DNA from: Siniperca chuatsi
Taxonomy: Eukaryota > Chordata > Actinopteri > Centrarchiformes > Sinipercidae
DNA: 64,000 nucleotides
Direction: 5' to 3'
Assembly (NCBI RefSeq): GCF_020085105.1
Contig: NC_058043.1
Span: forward strand, 20,170,667-20,234,666
How positions within the stretch are numbered: position 1 is the stretch's first letter; each line of letters opens with the position of its first letter. Positions 39,226 through 52,900 of the stretch are shown here, piece by piece. Made by a program: the position numbers and the translations under genes. The notes under the pieces were generated by a model. It did not search any database. It was given only the letters and a program-made list of their open reading frames with translations, and had not been told where the DNA came from.

Positions 39226-40789
39226 ATGCCGAGGTACAGCTTCTTACTGTGCTTGATGGTGCTCATCTCCCTGGGACAGTCGGGGAGCGATGAGCCCAAT
39301 CTGCTGCTGCCTTCTGCCAGCGAGACGCCCACGGATGCCGGGCTGTCCCTGCTGGACGAGGACGCCGGTTCCCACGAATGCTCCGCCTGTGTTTGGAGGG
39401 AGCAGAGCAAAGTGCTGAGACTGGAGACCATCAAGTCCCAGATCCTGAGCAAGCTGCGCCTGAAGCAGGCGCCCAACATCAGCCGGGAAGTGGTCAATCA
39501 GCTGCTGCCCAAGGCTCCTCCGCTCCAGCAGCTCCTGGACCATCACGACTTCCAGGGAGACGCGTCGTCCCAGGATGAGTTTATGGAGGAGGATGAGTAC
39601 CACGCCACCACGGAGTCCGTGATCACCATGGCCTCTGAGCGTGAGTAATAGTTTACAACCCAACAATATTGTCTCCAAATGCGTCAGGCGCGTAATTGCG
39701 GAGCAGATAGGTTCAAGTGACTCAGGCCTGCTGCGTGGACAGTGGAGCCGCTGGAGCTCATTCAAGTCAGTGACCTAACCTACTTTTTGAGATTCAGATC
39801 GGGGGTCCACTCTGTGTGTCTGAAGCGGACTGATAAAATTAGACAAATGACTCTGGTCAGTTGTTGGTCACGGCTGTCAAAATAGACCGGGGATTACGCA
39901 TCAACCTGATAAATCAATAATCAGCAGCATAAAGAGCCTCGTCACTCTGAGACAGACAGCTCCAATATGGCCCGATGAACTTTTGTTTTCATGATGGTGA
40001 TGATGATGATGGTGACGATGGAAGGCTACGTCCTGATGGAGCAGTGTCTAATATTTAGTCCACCTGCTGTCATGTTCAAACTCTTTCAGATTTTTCTTTG
40101 TGTTTGACAGAGAGTAAACGCAAGATAGACCCGTTTGAATGTCAAGTGCATTATTAATGATAATGCAGCATTTGGCTGGCAGTTGCATCACTTTAGCCTT
40201 TATGCCTATTTTTTCCCTTTTTTTTGCATAAAGGCCCTGAAATCTGGAGTTATGATCACGTCGTGAGGCCCCTCTGATTATTGCCCCCGAACAATTTGCT
40301 CGCCCACGTATAGTTTCCCATAAATCCACAGATAAACCGCAGGCTTTGTAGACATTTTATAAAATTACTGTTGAACCCTGGCAGCTGTGCTCTATCGTTC
40401 TTTTATAGGAGGCTCTACCGGTTTCCCTGCTGTTCATCGCAGTGAGAAAAAGTGTGTCCAAAAAGCTGCTATTGTTCCCCTCATGCAGCGGCCCCCCTCG
40501 GCCGCACTTGCCTTTTAAATGCGAAGTTTATGGGCGCAGCTCGTTTTTTTTTCACCACGAGTACACAAAGACAGAGAATCACTTAGGGTCGAGGGGAGTG
40601 TGTGACCTTTTCCTGGCGAATCGCGGGGTTCAACAACATTTACACACGTAATATATTCTGCACAAGGCGGATAAAACACACTCCAAATAATCAGGTTTTT
40701 TTTACTCCAGGAGTGAACAAAGATATGCCTTTGTGCAGGAGACTTTGGCCTATTATGTGTTGTCTGACGTTATTAATTCCTTGTTATAA

Positions 40790-40855
<66 letters not shown>

Positions 40856-43800
40856 GTTGGGATTTGTATGTTAAAGGAGCCTCTGTTTCTTTTCTCTCAT
40901 CAGTTAGTTTTTGAATAAGCTAGTTGAGATGTATATTTTAATATCTAGTATCTAGTTTAATAACACTTCTTCACCTGTCCTGACAGCCCCACCTGTCTCT
41001 GTGATTATAGCGAATCAACCTTCACTTGCCATGTTGTTGTAACTGCAGGCTCAAATGTCATCTGAATTTTACCTCCATCTTTCCTACTCCACCACTCTTT
41101 ATCTAAGCTTGTAACCATTTGTTAATTTTTTTAAATTACCACTTGCAAAAAGTCTCTCTGAACCTTGAGTATGTTTCAAGAATTGTTTCCTCTGAGAGTT
41201 GTTTTTGCTCTGGACTGATGTGAGTGATGCAGTTCAGTTCATCCTGAAGGAGAACGGTGCACAGCTGATGTATCTTACAGGTGAATTAAGGAGGCATCAA
41301 AAAGCATTTGCTTTGTCATTTTTCAACCGTTCGCTTTATGTGGCAGTTATTTTAAGGACATTTCCACAAAATAATGTTAGTGCTTCAAGTTTGATCTGTC
41401 TGTCTATCTGTCGCCCTCTGTTTCTATTTATATTACTGGCTCACAAACACACATATAGGATGAATGCGACACTGTAGATAGATAAACAATGATGATTTTC
41501 TATAATAACTATAGCTGTTATCTCTCTGATGTGCAGATCAATGCTATATTGGATTCTTCACCTGTAAATACAGACAAGATGAAACTCTGCATGTTTAACA
41601 CACTCATCTGTACATTACAAGGGAAATGAACAACATCCTCCAACTATATTTTGGACTCTTTGCTTCCCATCCTCTGCATGGCCACAATCACACACACACA
41701 CATACACACACTCACACTCATGCTCACACACACACATACACCACGCAAACTGATTTGATACCTTCTCAAGCCAGAAAAGGGCATTATGCATGACGCTGGA
41801 TAATTGCGTATTTCTACCGGCCTCATGCCAGTCAGAGGAGCTAATGACTGACATTACCGCTGTATCTGTCATGTTACAGCACTTCCGTTCTGTTTGCCTC
41901 ATCTCTTTACGTCAGCTGCAGTTTTTATCATCTGCTCCTTCTTTCTCCCCCTCCCCCCTCCACCTTCCTCCCTGTTAGCCCCCTCTCTCCTTCCTCTTCT
42001 TTTCTCCGGTACTCATGGAAGAGTTGAGAGAATGAGTGCATCTCTTTTGCCTGTGGCGCCTTAGTGATCCCGCAGGATTAAAAGTGCCTTTTCTGTCTCT
42101 GTGATAGAAGGAAGACTTCAAACACTATTCCCTGCGCACTTCGAACCCAGTCACCCTTTGCCGGTCGTGCACACTGCCTTTGATGGGCCATGTGGGTTCA
42201 CACAGTACATACTGAACTGGACCTGTGCCAGAGTTGCTTCTTAGTATTCACTCAAGGTACGTGGGTGCCGCAGTGGGGGTTGAGAGGGTCCATGCTTCCT
42301 GGTCTCTAATTACTATGAAATTTCATGGAAAAGTACAGCTATTTATATCATAGCGTGGCACTAAAACATCTTCCTCCATACAGTGTGTTGTGTAGGTAAC
42401 CGCTCCGCTCGCTGTTCGTGCATAAAAAATGACTCAATTTGGAGTTTACCAGGGTCATTTTCTAGTGCAGCATTGTGAACAAGTGTTGATTTATATTAAC
42501 AAATCTATTTGCATTAACAGCTGAACTGTTTGAGTTGGTATATTGATTGATTTATGTGTGTAATTGGGCGTGAGCGTGCATGCAATGTATTTTGGAGCTC
42601 AGTTTGTTTTGCCTGAGGTGGGGTGAGGATTTGACCCCACTATTCTCCCATTTGTCACCTGTCCAAGACATTTAGACCAGACCTTCCTCTGCCATCACCG
42701 ACCTCCTCCTCCTTTCTTGCTCTCTGTCTCTCTGTGGATGTTTTGATGCTGATTAACCGCACACTATTCAACCGTTTAATTAAATACTATATAGCAATAT
42801 TAAATACTATAAACCGAATTATTCTGCTAGAGCACATCAGGGAAAAGTGTTAAAGAGCAGTGGCACCTCTGTGGACTAAGAACACTCATGGTTATATCAT
42901 CTATTGTTGCACAAGAACTTAGCTTAGATTGTTTGTGAAATTGTACCATTTTGCCCTTGAGTAAACTTCTTTTGAGACATTTGAGTAATTTTGAGATTGT
43001 CCAGTAACAGAGGATCCAGCAGAGAGCAGCACTCGCTTACCCTCCCTCCGAGCTTTTATTACATTAAAATTTTATTCCAGGGAACATATGTTGTAGTGCG
43101 TCCGAAACATAAGAAATCAATGGCTATCTACAAGGAAAAACGTTACCTTTTAAAGGAGAGAAAACTAGTTTAGACATAAAGAAGATCACATTTGAAACAT
43201 TTGTAATGACCACTCAAATGTTCTTGAACCTTCTCACGTTGTTAAACAATTTTATACCCAAACTTTGTCCTGTCCATCATGGCTGTGTGCAGGCTAACAT
43301 TAAGAAGTGCTGTACTGGTATTGTTATGTAATCCTGTTAAGATGCGGCACATTCACTTCAAGCACAGGCCTACACATCTCTTGAGCACATAAAAATGAAC
43401 ATCCACACATGTATACAAATCTATACAAATTTCCACATGTGCACACTTGTGTAGACACACGAGGATGCTCACACACTCACACAGTCACACACACACTCCA
43501 GAGAAAAGTTCTCCTATTGACAAAAAGGGTCACAGAGTTCACAGCTATGTGATATATTGGAAGAGGAGACTATTAACCTCATCAGGTCTCTTTCTTTGGC
43601 AGCAAAGACGAACCGGTAGTAACTTGAACACTTATCCCCCACCACACACACACAATCACACACACACACACTCATCCACTAACCACTCCCACAAAAAAAC
43701 AAGTCTTTTATAGTGTTGACCCTATAAAAGGGTCATTTCCTGAAGGTGCAGGAACCATAAAAATTAAGAGGGAGAGCGCTAAAAGGACAGAGCAGCAGAA

Positions 43801-46800
43801 GCCGGACCGTCTTCAACTCACTGGCCAGTGTTTGCTGGAAGTTGATGACTATGTGAGGTTTTTATAGATTTATTTATTCCATGGAGGTCTCAGTTTGACG
43901 ATGACACCTGTTCTCCCTGTGTAGTTGCTGGCATCAGTTGAGGGAAAGATAAACTTTGGTGTTGAATTGGGGGGCACAACCGGTTTGTTTAAAAAGAAGT
44001 AAAAAGTTAAGAAGGAAACGTCTGTAGGACTGTAGAAATTGCACAACATACTGTCAACTTTATGGCTAATAAAATTTCAAAGGGACCAAAGTCTATTAAT
44101 ACAGGGACAAAATTTCCCCAGGACCTCAGGAATCTCACTCCTTCCACCCTCCTTCCCCTATTCCCACGCTCCGTGTACCAGTCCCTGCAGCCGGTCTTTT
44201 TTCTTGGCACTTGGGAATATGATGCTTTGGAATTGAATGCATGCTTTACCAAAAATACAACACTGACAAGTTGGAAGAATGAATGTAAGACTGCATTAAT
44301 GTCAGTTTGGAGGCATGGCTCTGCAGGAATATTTTTTGTCTCCTTTATTAAAAAAAGACAATTTCACTGCTTGTGAGCACTGGTGAGCTCCTCGTTGCTT
44401 CTTTAAAGGATTTCAAAGAGTGTGATCGAGTGAGGTGCACTGTGCTGGTGGTGGTGGGGGGGTGGTCCACAGGGAGCAACAAGCAGCCCAGTCCTATCCT
44501 AAAGGGACAGAAATCATGGAAGGGTTTTATAGGTACAATTAAAAAGACCTGAAACAGATGTTACGTTTCACTAATAAAGGAAATAATTACTTCACACCAG
44601 TAATTAAGCCCTGTGTAGGGACATAGAGGAGGAGGAGGAGGGGAGGGAAAAGATAAAATTGAGATCATTGAGGGGATTATTGTTGATGGATGCGTTCAGG
44701 CTCTGTGTGGTCGTGTGTGTGCACGGAGCTGCTGAGAAGCAGTTTATGGAAGAGTCCATTAAATCTAAGAGGCATTTAAGCAAAGGAAATGCTGCATGGG
44801 CATAATGCTTGATCCCATGAGACAGCCACTGTGTCGGAAAGAAGCACAATTAACAGTGGATTACCTCAAGATTATCTACATGAAAATTTAATTAGCCTTC
44901 TTCTCCTGATACAAAGGAGAGCAGCTTCCTGCTGTATTTATCACCTGTGGTTGTATTTCCCACATCACCCCAGGAAGTTCATTATGGAAGTTATGAAAAT
45001 GCACAGTCGAAGTGATTTCTTTAGGGAGAAGAGCCAAGTTTGATTTGTAGATAATGTACAACACATATGGATAAAGATAAGCTCATAAAGGAAAGGATGG
45101 GTATTTTTATGTTGCTTAGAAATTCTCGTGGAAACGTTATAGGAGAAAATGCTTCCTAGAGGGAGGGTTGGCACGATTTGGTCACATGAACTTTGTCTTC
45201 AGAGAAAAGACTGACAGATTTGGGTGGCTTCAGGTTTTTTTTCTGTGGCTGAGTATGCTCAAATCATTTTTTGAGCATTTAAGGTGATGAAACTAATAAG
45301 TGGGCGACGACGTGTGCATGAAGGATAGTGTGTGTATGTGTTCATGTAAGGGAAGAGATTTAAGGACAGAATTTTAAAAAAGCAAGTCTGACGTGCTGGT
45401 CACTCAGTTTGAGAGTAGTTTAGGTTGAGCGACAATAAAATACATTAATACAGATCAGTCCCCCCATGCCATATTTATAATTTCTTTTGCTGGATTAGAT
45501 TAATTGTTTTGCAAGGGAGCAGCCTGGAAGTTCAGAAAAGTTTATTTAAACACATTAAACACAGGTCATACACAAGGCAGAGAAAAAGACTTTGAAAACA
45601 CCAATTGAATTAGAAAAAATGAAAACAGACAAACAGAGAAGAATGCAGGATGAAAGTCTAGTGTGGATAATGGTTTTAAGATGGTGAACATCACCAAGTT
45701 TGTTTCAGGTATATGGAGCATAGTAACTAAAGGGTGCTTCTCCATGTTAAGTTTGGAACGGTTATCAGACTGCTACCAGAGAGGCTTATGATGTTTCATT
45801 TTATAAAAGACGGAGTGGAGAGAATAACCAAAGTTTTTTTTTGTATCTGTATTAGGCTTGCCGCGGTAGTCGGTGTTACCGGTGTTATACGGTGTTCGGG
45901 CATACACCGATTACATTACTTGCCCACTGCCCCGACCTTCATTTTGCTTTTTTTAAATAGAAATAAAACCCATTTAGTTCATTTATCAGCGCCCACGTTC
46001 ATCAAATAAAAAAACTCTAATTTGTAAAATACTAAGCTGTTATCAATACTTAGTCGGACGATGGACGCTACAAATATAAACTGAAAGTGTCTGCTCTGTA
46101 CAGCAGCAGCAGCAGAGTCGCAGCACGGAGTAGCAGGATTCAGATTTCACTTATCACATGACGAGAGTAAGGAGAGTGGACCGACAAGATGATGGCAGAG
46201 GATTTGGTGTCAAAGCGAAAAGCAAAAGCGCCTATTTGGCAATATTTCAGATTTAAACCCAGTGCTAATTGGGAACCGCATAACATTAATGAGGCAATCT
46301 GTAAACTTTGCTGGATGAAGGTGGTAGCATCTGGAGGCAACACTTCTAATCTACACACATAGTAGGCATTCGGGGAAGATCTAAAGATCTAACGTTAAAG
46401 ATCAAAGTAAGCATCATCGACGAATATCTTTTCTTGAAAAATGTCCAGTGTAATCCATAACACCGGTGTTGCTCCACGTGGCTCAGTGACACCATGTTCT
46501 TCCTCCAGTTGAAGAAAATCAAGTTCACCCTCAAAGGGTCAGCAGACGCAAGAGGTGGCAACTGTTTTTCACATATTTTCAGAACTTGTCTGTAACCCCA
46601 CCAGATTAGGATTTATAAGATTTACGCTGCCTAATATCTATTGTGACCACATGCCCAAACTTGTGGAATTGCCCAAACTGACCAGTTTTACAATGTCTTC
46701 ATGATCAGTTGTTTTTTTTGTTGTTTTTTTTTGGGGGGGGGGGCAGTTGTTTCATTGGGTTGTTGTGTTCTCTTTAGCGTCATTCTTCAAATCCCTTGGT

Positions 46801-49800
46801 GTTGTGTACCTTTCCACTATTGATTGTGGTACCCTCTTTGCATTCCCAGTAGCGGTACCTCCATGCTGGTCGTGAATTCTAGCATGCACAATTTGTTGGG
46901 AAGCCAGTGAGGGATCACGTCCTTGTCGATGCACTAATGACAAGGTCCAAGCTACTGGTCCTCTGCAACAGACTGAGGCAGCATGCAGAAGAAATAAAAT
47001 GTTATTACAGACAAATAATCTCAGACATAAAATATGCAATATTAATCATTTTACATATTTTTGGGGGGAAGAATATATTTTAGGACTCAATAGTAAATTA
47101 AACACATGGTTAAGATTTTGTTTGCAGTATAGCAAATTTTCCTAAAACAACAAAAAAGTGACACTACCTATCTATGTCATATCATATGGATTAAGATATT
47201 AGTGCAGAGAATGTATCTAATGCAATTGTTACAGCAGGCTCATTGTTGCAGATGCACTGTAATATAAATTATATGCAGCTGTTCTCAGATGGTGCATGGA
47301 GAGTTGGACCTGGTTCCTGTTCTAGTTTCATTGATCTGCATTAGTGTCAATCTCTGTTTATAATCAGTGTTTTTCTTCATAAAATCCTACATTAACAATT
47401 AAATTACTATTCAGCATTCTTGCTGTGTTTATCCTGTATATAAATGAACAACTCTTTAAAAAGTAACTGTGGATAAAGATAAGTGTTTTGCACTGATCAT
47501 GTCAGTGAAAAAATATCAGTGACCATGTCTCACTGAGAGAAACATGATCTCAGAGGTCAAACTTTAATTAAATGTGTCAGCCAGTGTTTATACAGTATGT
47601 GTTGTTGTAAGTCACTTGTAGCCTGTGATAGTGTGGAACAGGCTTATATATAGGCAGGTAGGTTTGTAGAAATTTGCTACATCAAACAAGACAATAAACA
47701 AAATCAACCAACAGTTTGTCATTCTGCTCAAACAAGACAGCAGTCATGTAGTTTAAATTATAATCCTTCTGCTGCAGGTTTTTGCATAACTGCTGAGGTG
47801 AACAAACCAAGTGAACAACCAGTAATTTGTCTGATGGTGATGTTAGCTGACACTGACTAACTGAACTTTGCTTTAGTTTCTGTTACAGAGCAAACTCATA
47901 CGTTGTGGTTTTGCATTGTACAAATGTTGCTGCAGAGTTTGTAATGTTGGGTAAGCTGTGCTTGTTCCATTGAGCAATAGTCAATAAGTAAGTAGTAAAA
48001 GAAAAAAAGGCCAACCAGGTTTCTGTCATGCACAGTTTTACAGTTTGCGGATTTCCTTAACATTTGTCTTCAGTACAGCGACTTGATGACTAGTGGTGGA
48101 GTGCAAGTTGATAATGGGTGTAAATTTTGTACTTAGGTTATTTAACTTTTAATCAACAGATGTATCATGTTAACCAGTGAAATAACTCAGAAAAAGCAGT
48201 TAATTTAAGAAATATATATAGCACATTATCACAATATTCAGTTACATATGGTCAGCCTGCAAATCAAGAGATGATGTATGTTACATCTGTATGAGCTTTA
48301 AGTTTTTATCTTCTAAATACCAATGGCTGAAATTCTAACCTTATAATTACTCAATCGCCTCTCAAGTGTTTATTCTCTTCCTTCCGTTTTCCATCAATCA
48401 CCTCTGTGCTACATCCCTGCTGAAGCCCTTGCCTTGGGCTTAATTTCACAAGAGGGTCACTGCCAAATTGAATGCCATACACACTTGGGTAAACTTACAC
48501 ACATTTCAGATAGAGTCCAAGAAAACTAATTTCCAACAACTTAATTTTTTGTTTACTGTATGTTATGACTGTGCAACTGATGCCTGTCAACTTGGTGACG
48601 ATTCGGCTGATTGACAGAATTTCAGTTTTTTTTTTAGAGGGTAGATGCAATGAAAAGTGAGGGAAACACACATTGACACTACCCAGGTATATTTTGGGAA
48701 ACTTGCCTGAAACTTTCAGTAGAAGAAAATATAAATGTGAATAATGTTAGCAAAGAAGCCAAAGAAACATGAAATCTATATTAATAACCACAATATAAAC
48801 AACATTGAAGAGAAATTCCACTTCAGAGCTTAATAATAACAAAATGAGAATTGCTACTTCTGATTGGCATGAGTTAACAAAACTCTGCTCAGCTTCCAAA
48901 TAGCAAAAATAAATGCTTATTTTAGTTTTGGCACTTTAGTTTAAACAGTAAAATTTACACTGACTGTCTCTGTACTTTTACAAGCTTGTCATGGTTGGAG
49001 CATAATGATCAGTGGCAAAACGCAATGGGCACAGAAATGTATCCATTCATAATCGTGTTTAGATATCTGCTTATACCAAATATGTAAAAAGTTTTGGATT
49101 GAACTTTTGAAAACAGAACAGAACATTGTCTTCTGACGTTAACGTCTTGCATGCATGTGTGGATGCACACAAACACAAGCGGCGAGACCCCAGCATGCTT
49201 CCTGAAGTCCAGCTGTCCACCTTATTGCAGTTCACTGCACGCTCGCTCTTTTCACGCTCTGTCCCCGTCCTGCTGGAGATGTCCCGCAGACGTTCCCCTT
49301 ATAATACAAACATATATAAAACCAACACTAAAAACAATGAGCTTTGAGTCTGTTTGCTGAAGACGGTCAGTTTGGAGCTTGTGTATGTTGTGTGTTTATG
49401 TGTGGTTGCATGTTTCCATGTGTGTCTGTGCGTGTGTTCACTGAGCTAGAACAGGGAGCATTAGGAGATGTCTTTTGTTGCTCCTGAGGGGCTACTGTGC
49501 TCAGTCCTAATAGGAGTCTTGTGCCTGCCGTTGTCCCAGGGGAGGGCTTCTGAATGAGGGGGTCTAACTTCACACACACACCCCGCCTCCTCCTCCATCC
49601 CCAGCTCGAGCCCGGCCTCCCCCACCACCCTCTCCCGTCCCTTGGGACTGGCCGAGAGACAAAGAGGGAGTGGGGCTGGGGTGGGATGGGATGTTTGAGG
49701 GGGTGCACTGTGGCCCCTGTCCTTTTAGAAGGGTCGTGAACGTGTCACGATGATTAATATGCTGAGGTGCGTGGGGATACCCTAGAGTCACATTTATTCA

Positions 49801-49864
49801 ACATGAAGGCTCCCAAACACACACTCACCACAAAATGGCACATTTGCATTTCCCATTAAGAAAA

Positions 49865-49907
<43 letters not shown>

Positions 49908-52900
49908 TATGCATCTACCATTTTCACCATACTGTCAACATTTAAGCAGCCCTCACTGGTAACACATGTTAACTATTCATTGTATAACTACACCTTAACT
50001 TCCCCTCTCCATCTGTTTTCAACAGTTTAACTGCCTCATGCTCCTGTACCCCTCAGTAACATTACTGCATTTGGTTATTAAAAGCATTTAACTTTGAAAC
50101 CGACTGCGGTCGTATTAAAATGGACAGCTGGCATGGTGAATAAACCCTTATATTCTATATGTCTCCCCTAACATACACGTATAGGAGGCTCTGGGCTAAC
50201 TATGGGACACAGGTACCCAGGGAGTCCACCAGATGTTTGATAGGCTCACCTGCAGGCCTGCTGCTGTGGCAGTAAAATTCATGCGCTGCATATGCAGCAA
50301 TTATACCACAGGGAAATAAGGTGCTGTAATAATGAAGTAGGCTAGAAACATGAGGAGGAAAAGCAAACAAGCTGTTTCCTTTGGAAAAACACAGCCTCTG
50401 TCCACACTTACTTACTTGGGTTTTACTTGGTTTTTACTTTTTAAGTAAAAAAAAGAAGAGTTTTATTACTGTATAGGACCTAGTTTCTTTCATCTTCAGT
50501 TTGGCGAAGGAGAGAGGTGTTATTGCTCCAGTAGGTGGTGCTGAATGCAAAATCAGAATTCATATCCTTACTGCAGGATTGAAATGTCTGTTATTTTAAA
50601 GGCCCATCTAGTGACAGGCATTGGAAATTAGCAGTAGCTACACATGTTGTGATACATTGCATTGGATAATTGTTATGCAATTCTCTATGTAAACTGTATC
50701 TGTCCCTATCAAATAAACATTAAATGAAATGAAAATGAAATCAGAGTGTTAAAACACTGAACTATAACTGAGCAAATTGTTCAGGAAATTAAGCCATAAA
50801 AACAGTCCTGCATTTGCAGTAAAATTGGGATTGTTCCAACAATAATGTGTTATGGCAGCAGGAGCAAAGTTAGTTCAGGTAGAAGGATTAAATGTCCCAT
50901 TGGATTTCGGATCTTTACAAGCTAGCTTTGCTCATTTTGCACAAGTGGAACGCTCTGCCAAGACGTGGGGTGTAATTAAGCTGCAGGCATTCATCCTCCA
51001 TGGTTTGCCTCTTGCTTGTGCACTTACAGGGTCTATAAAGGCACAAATTGATTTCACCTATCAATGCAGGCATTGTTTAACATGACGTAGCTCATATGTT
51101 GTGCATGTGTGTTTAATAACTGGGGTCCTAACTAGATCACGGGGTATGGGCTCTGCTTCTCAGATTACTCCTTCTCAAGAAAGTCCTCTGCTCGAGAAAC
51201 TGAACCATTTCAGCTCTGCAGTGTTTAGTGGTTTGTTTCTTTTTTCTTTTTTTTTCAGGAACTCAACAAAAGTGATAAAAAAGCTGTTTGCAAAGGAAGA
51301 GCTGGTGTGTGTCGGTCCCCATCTGAAGCGATTAAAAAGAAAAAGTAGTAATCACAAGTAAACCCCAAGCAAACTGCCGAATCATTCATTCCCAGTTTTG
51401 TGCTGATGAGCAAACACAACACCACCCACGTTAATTGCTGTGACCCCAGCAACCCACCAAAGGAACATTGACATATTGTTTGTCCAGCGTGAGACAGTGT
51501 ATAATTTACACTCACTAATGACTGTCTCTGGAAATACAGGCTGAAGGACCACGTCTGTCCCTGGCTTGGCCCTTATTCAATGTTCGCCCCAGACTCTTCT
51601 AATGGATAGTCCATCTGTACTTCAGTGAATTCATATCCCTCAATGCATGCCCATAATTCAATTACAAGACTTGTTTAGTGTTAAAAAAAAACAGAAAAAC
51701 AGCCTGCTGCAGTGTTCTCTATTGGTCAGTTGAGGTTTCATAAACAATTCACTATTGGCTGGAGAATCTCCACCCTAATCAAAACAAAAACAAACTGTGG
51801 CTGATTCAGCGCTGTTGTGTTTCGAAGATTTTAAATGATTCTCTGGTTTTAAGAAAAAGGCATGTTGTGAAAAAAGACATATTACCATTGCCATAGGGTC
51901 GACCTTGACCTTCAAACTCAATCTGGCTATTAGGGCAGCCCCTCCCCAGCACCCCTGAGATGTAAAGAGGCAGACGGTTTTGACCCCTGATCCCATTTCT
52001 TAACTAGGCTGAGGTGCCAAATAACCTTTTGACCCAGGAAGCATTTTCAGGTTGCCTGAGCAACCTCAGATTTGGCAGGTCCATGTAGTTTTTTTGTATC
52101 TGCTTTTTTTTTTTTTTTTTTTTAATAGAGCAACAACAACACTCCTCTGCAAGGTAAATGACAGAAAACGACGGTTTATTTACTAAAATCTAGAATATGT
52201 CAAAAAAGCACAGAGAAAATGGGCAGATTATATATTCTATTGTACTCAGTTGGCACATTATTATGCCAGATAGATGCAGAATAAATTTCCCATAATAATT
52301 GAACGCTTTACATGGAAATTAATGTATGAATGCAACGGATGGATGTCATTATATCAGATGGAGGTCTATGTAAATGAACCATGTGCAGATTTGACATGTG
52401 GTGCAAATCACAGAAAACACCAAAGCCGAGGATCATGACAGGAATAAATCTGCCTATTTTAGGAGATGCCTTGTGTTCTTTGACATAACCCTTAATCCAC
52501 ACCCCAAATATATTTTCAACAAGGGTGAGCCACTAAAAAAAACTTGAGATGTTTTAATTTTGCTAGTCGTAATGTAGGTATAGACCATTTCATTATGATT
52601 GACCCGGGGGAATCTAAGGTTACCATCTGGCCACTGGCCACTATTACTGATCCTTGTTTTAATATGCAAATGTCTCTGTTTGTCCAATTTTGATGTAATC
52701 AAAATGTAACCTGACTGAATGGACCAAACAACAGGACCATGTGCACATGTGATAACCGACAGCCGATGCAGATGTGGCTAAAATGAGCAGTCAGACAGAG
52801 AATGGCAGTTTAAAAAAAAAAAAAAAAAAGGAAAAGCAGTTCTCAGAGTCAGTTTACTGTTTTACAATGTCATGTTGTGAAAGAAATACTGATTACCTTC

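Noticed and set aside
39018-39765. Long minus-strand ORFs (159 and 173 aa)
   Set aside because: Antisense to gdf11 exon 1; GC-rich exon sequence leaves the opposite strand open by chance.
46752-47039. 95-aa minus-strand ORF next to the hAT remnant
   Set aside because: Could be part of another transposon, but no motif was recognisable, so I do not annotate it.
49367-49791. Overlapping ORFs on both strands near a CA/G-rich stretch
   Set aside because: Composition-driven Pro/Gly/His-rich frames with no domain or splice context.
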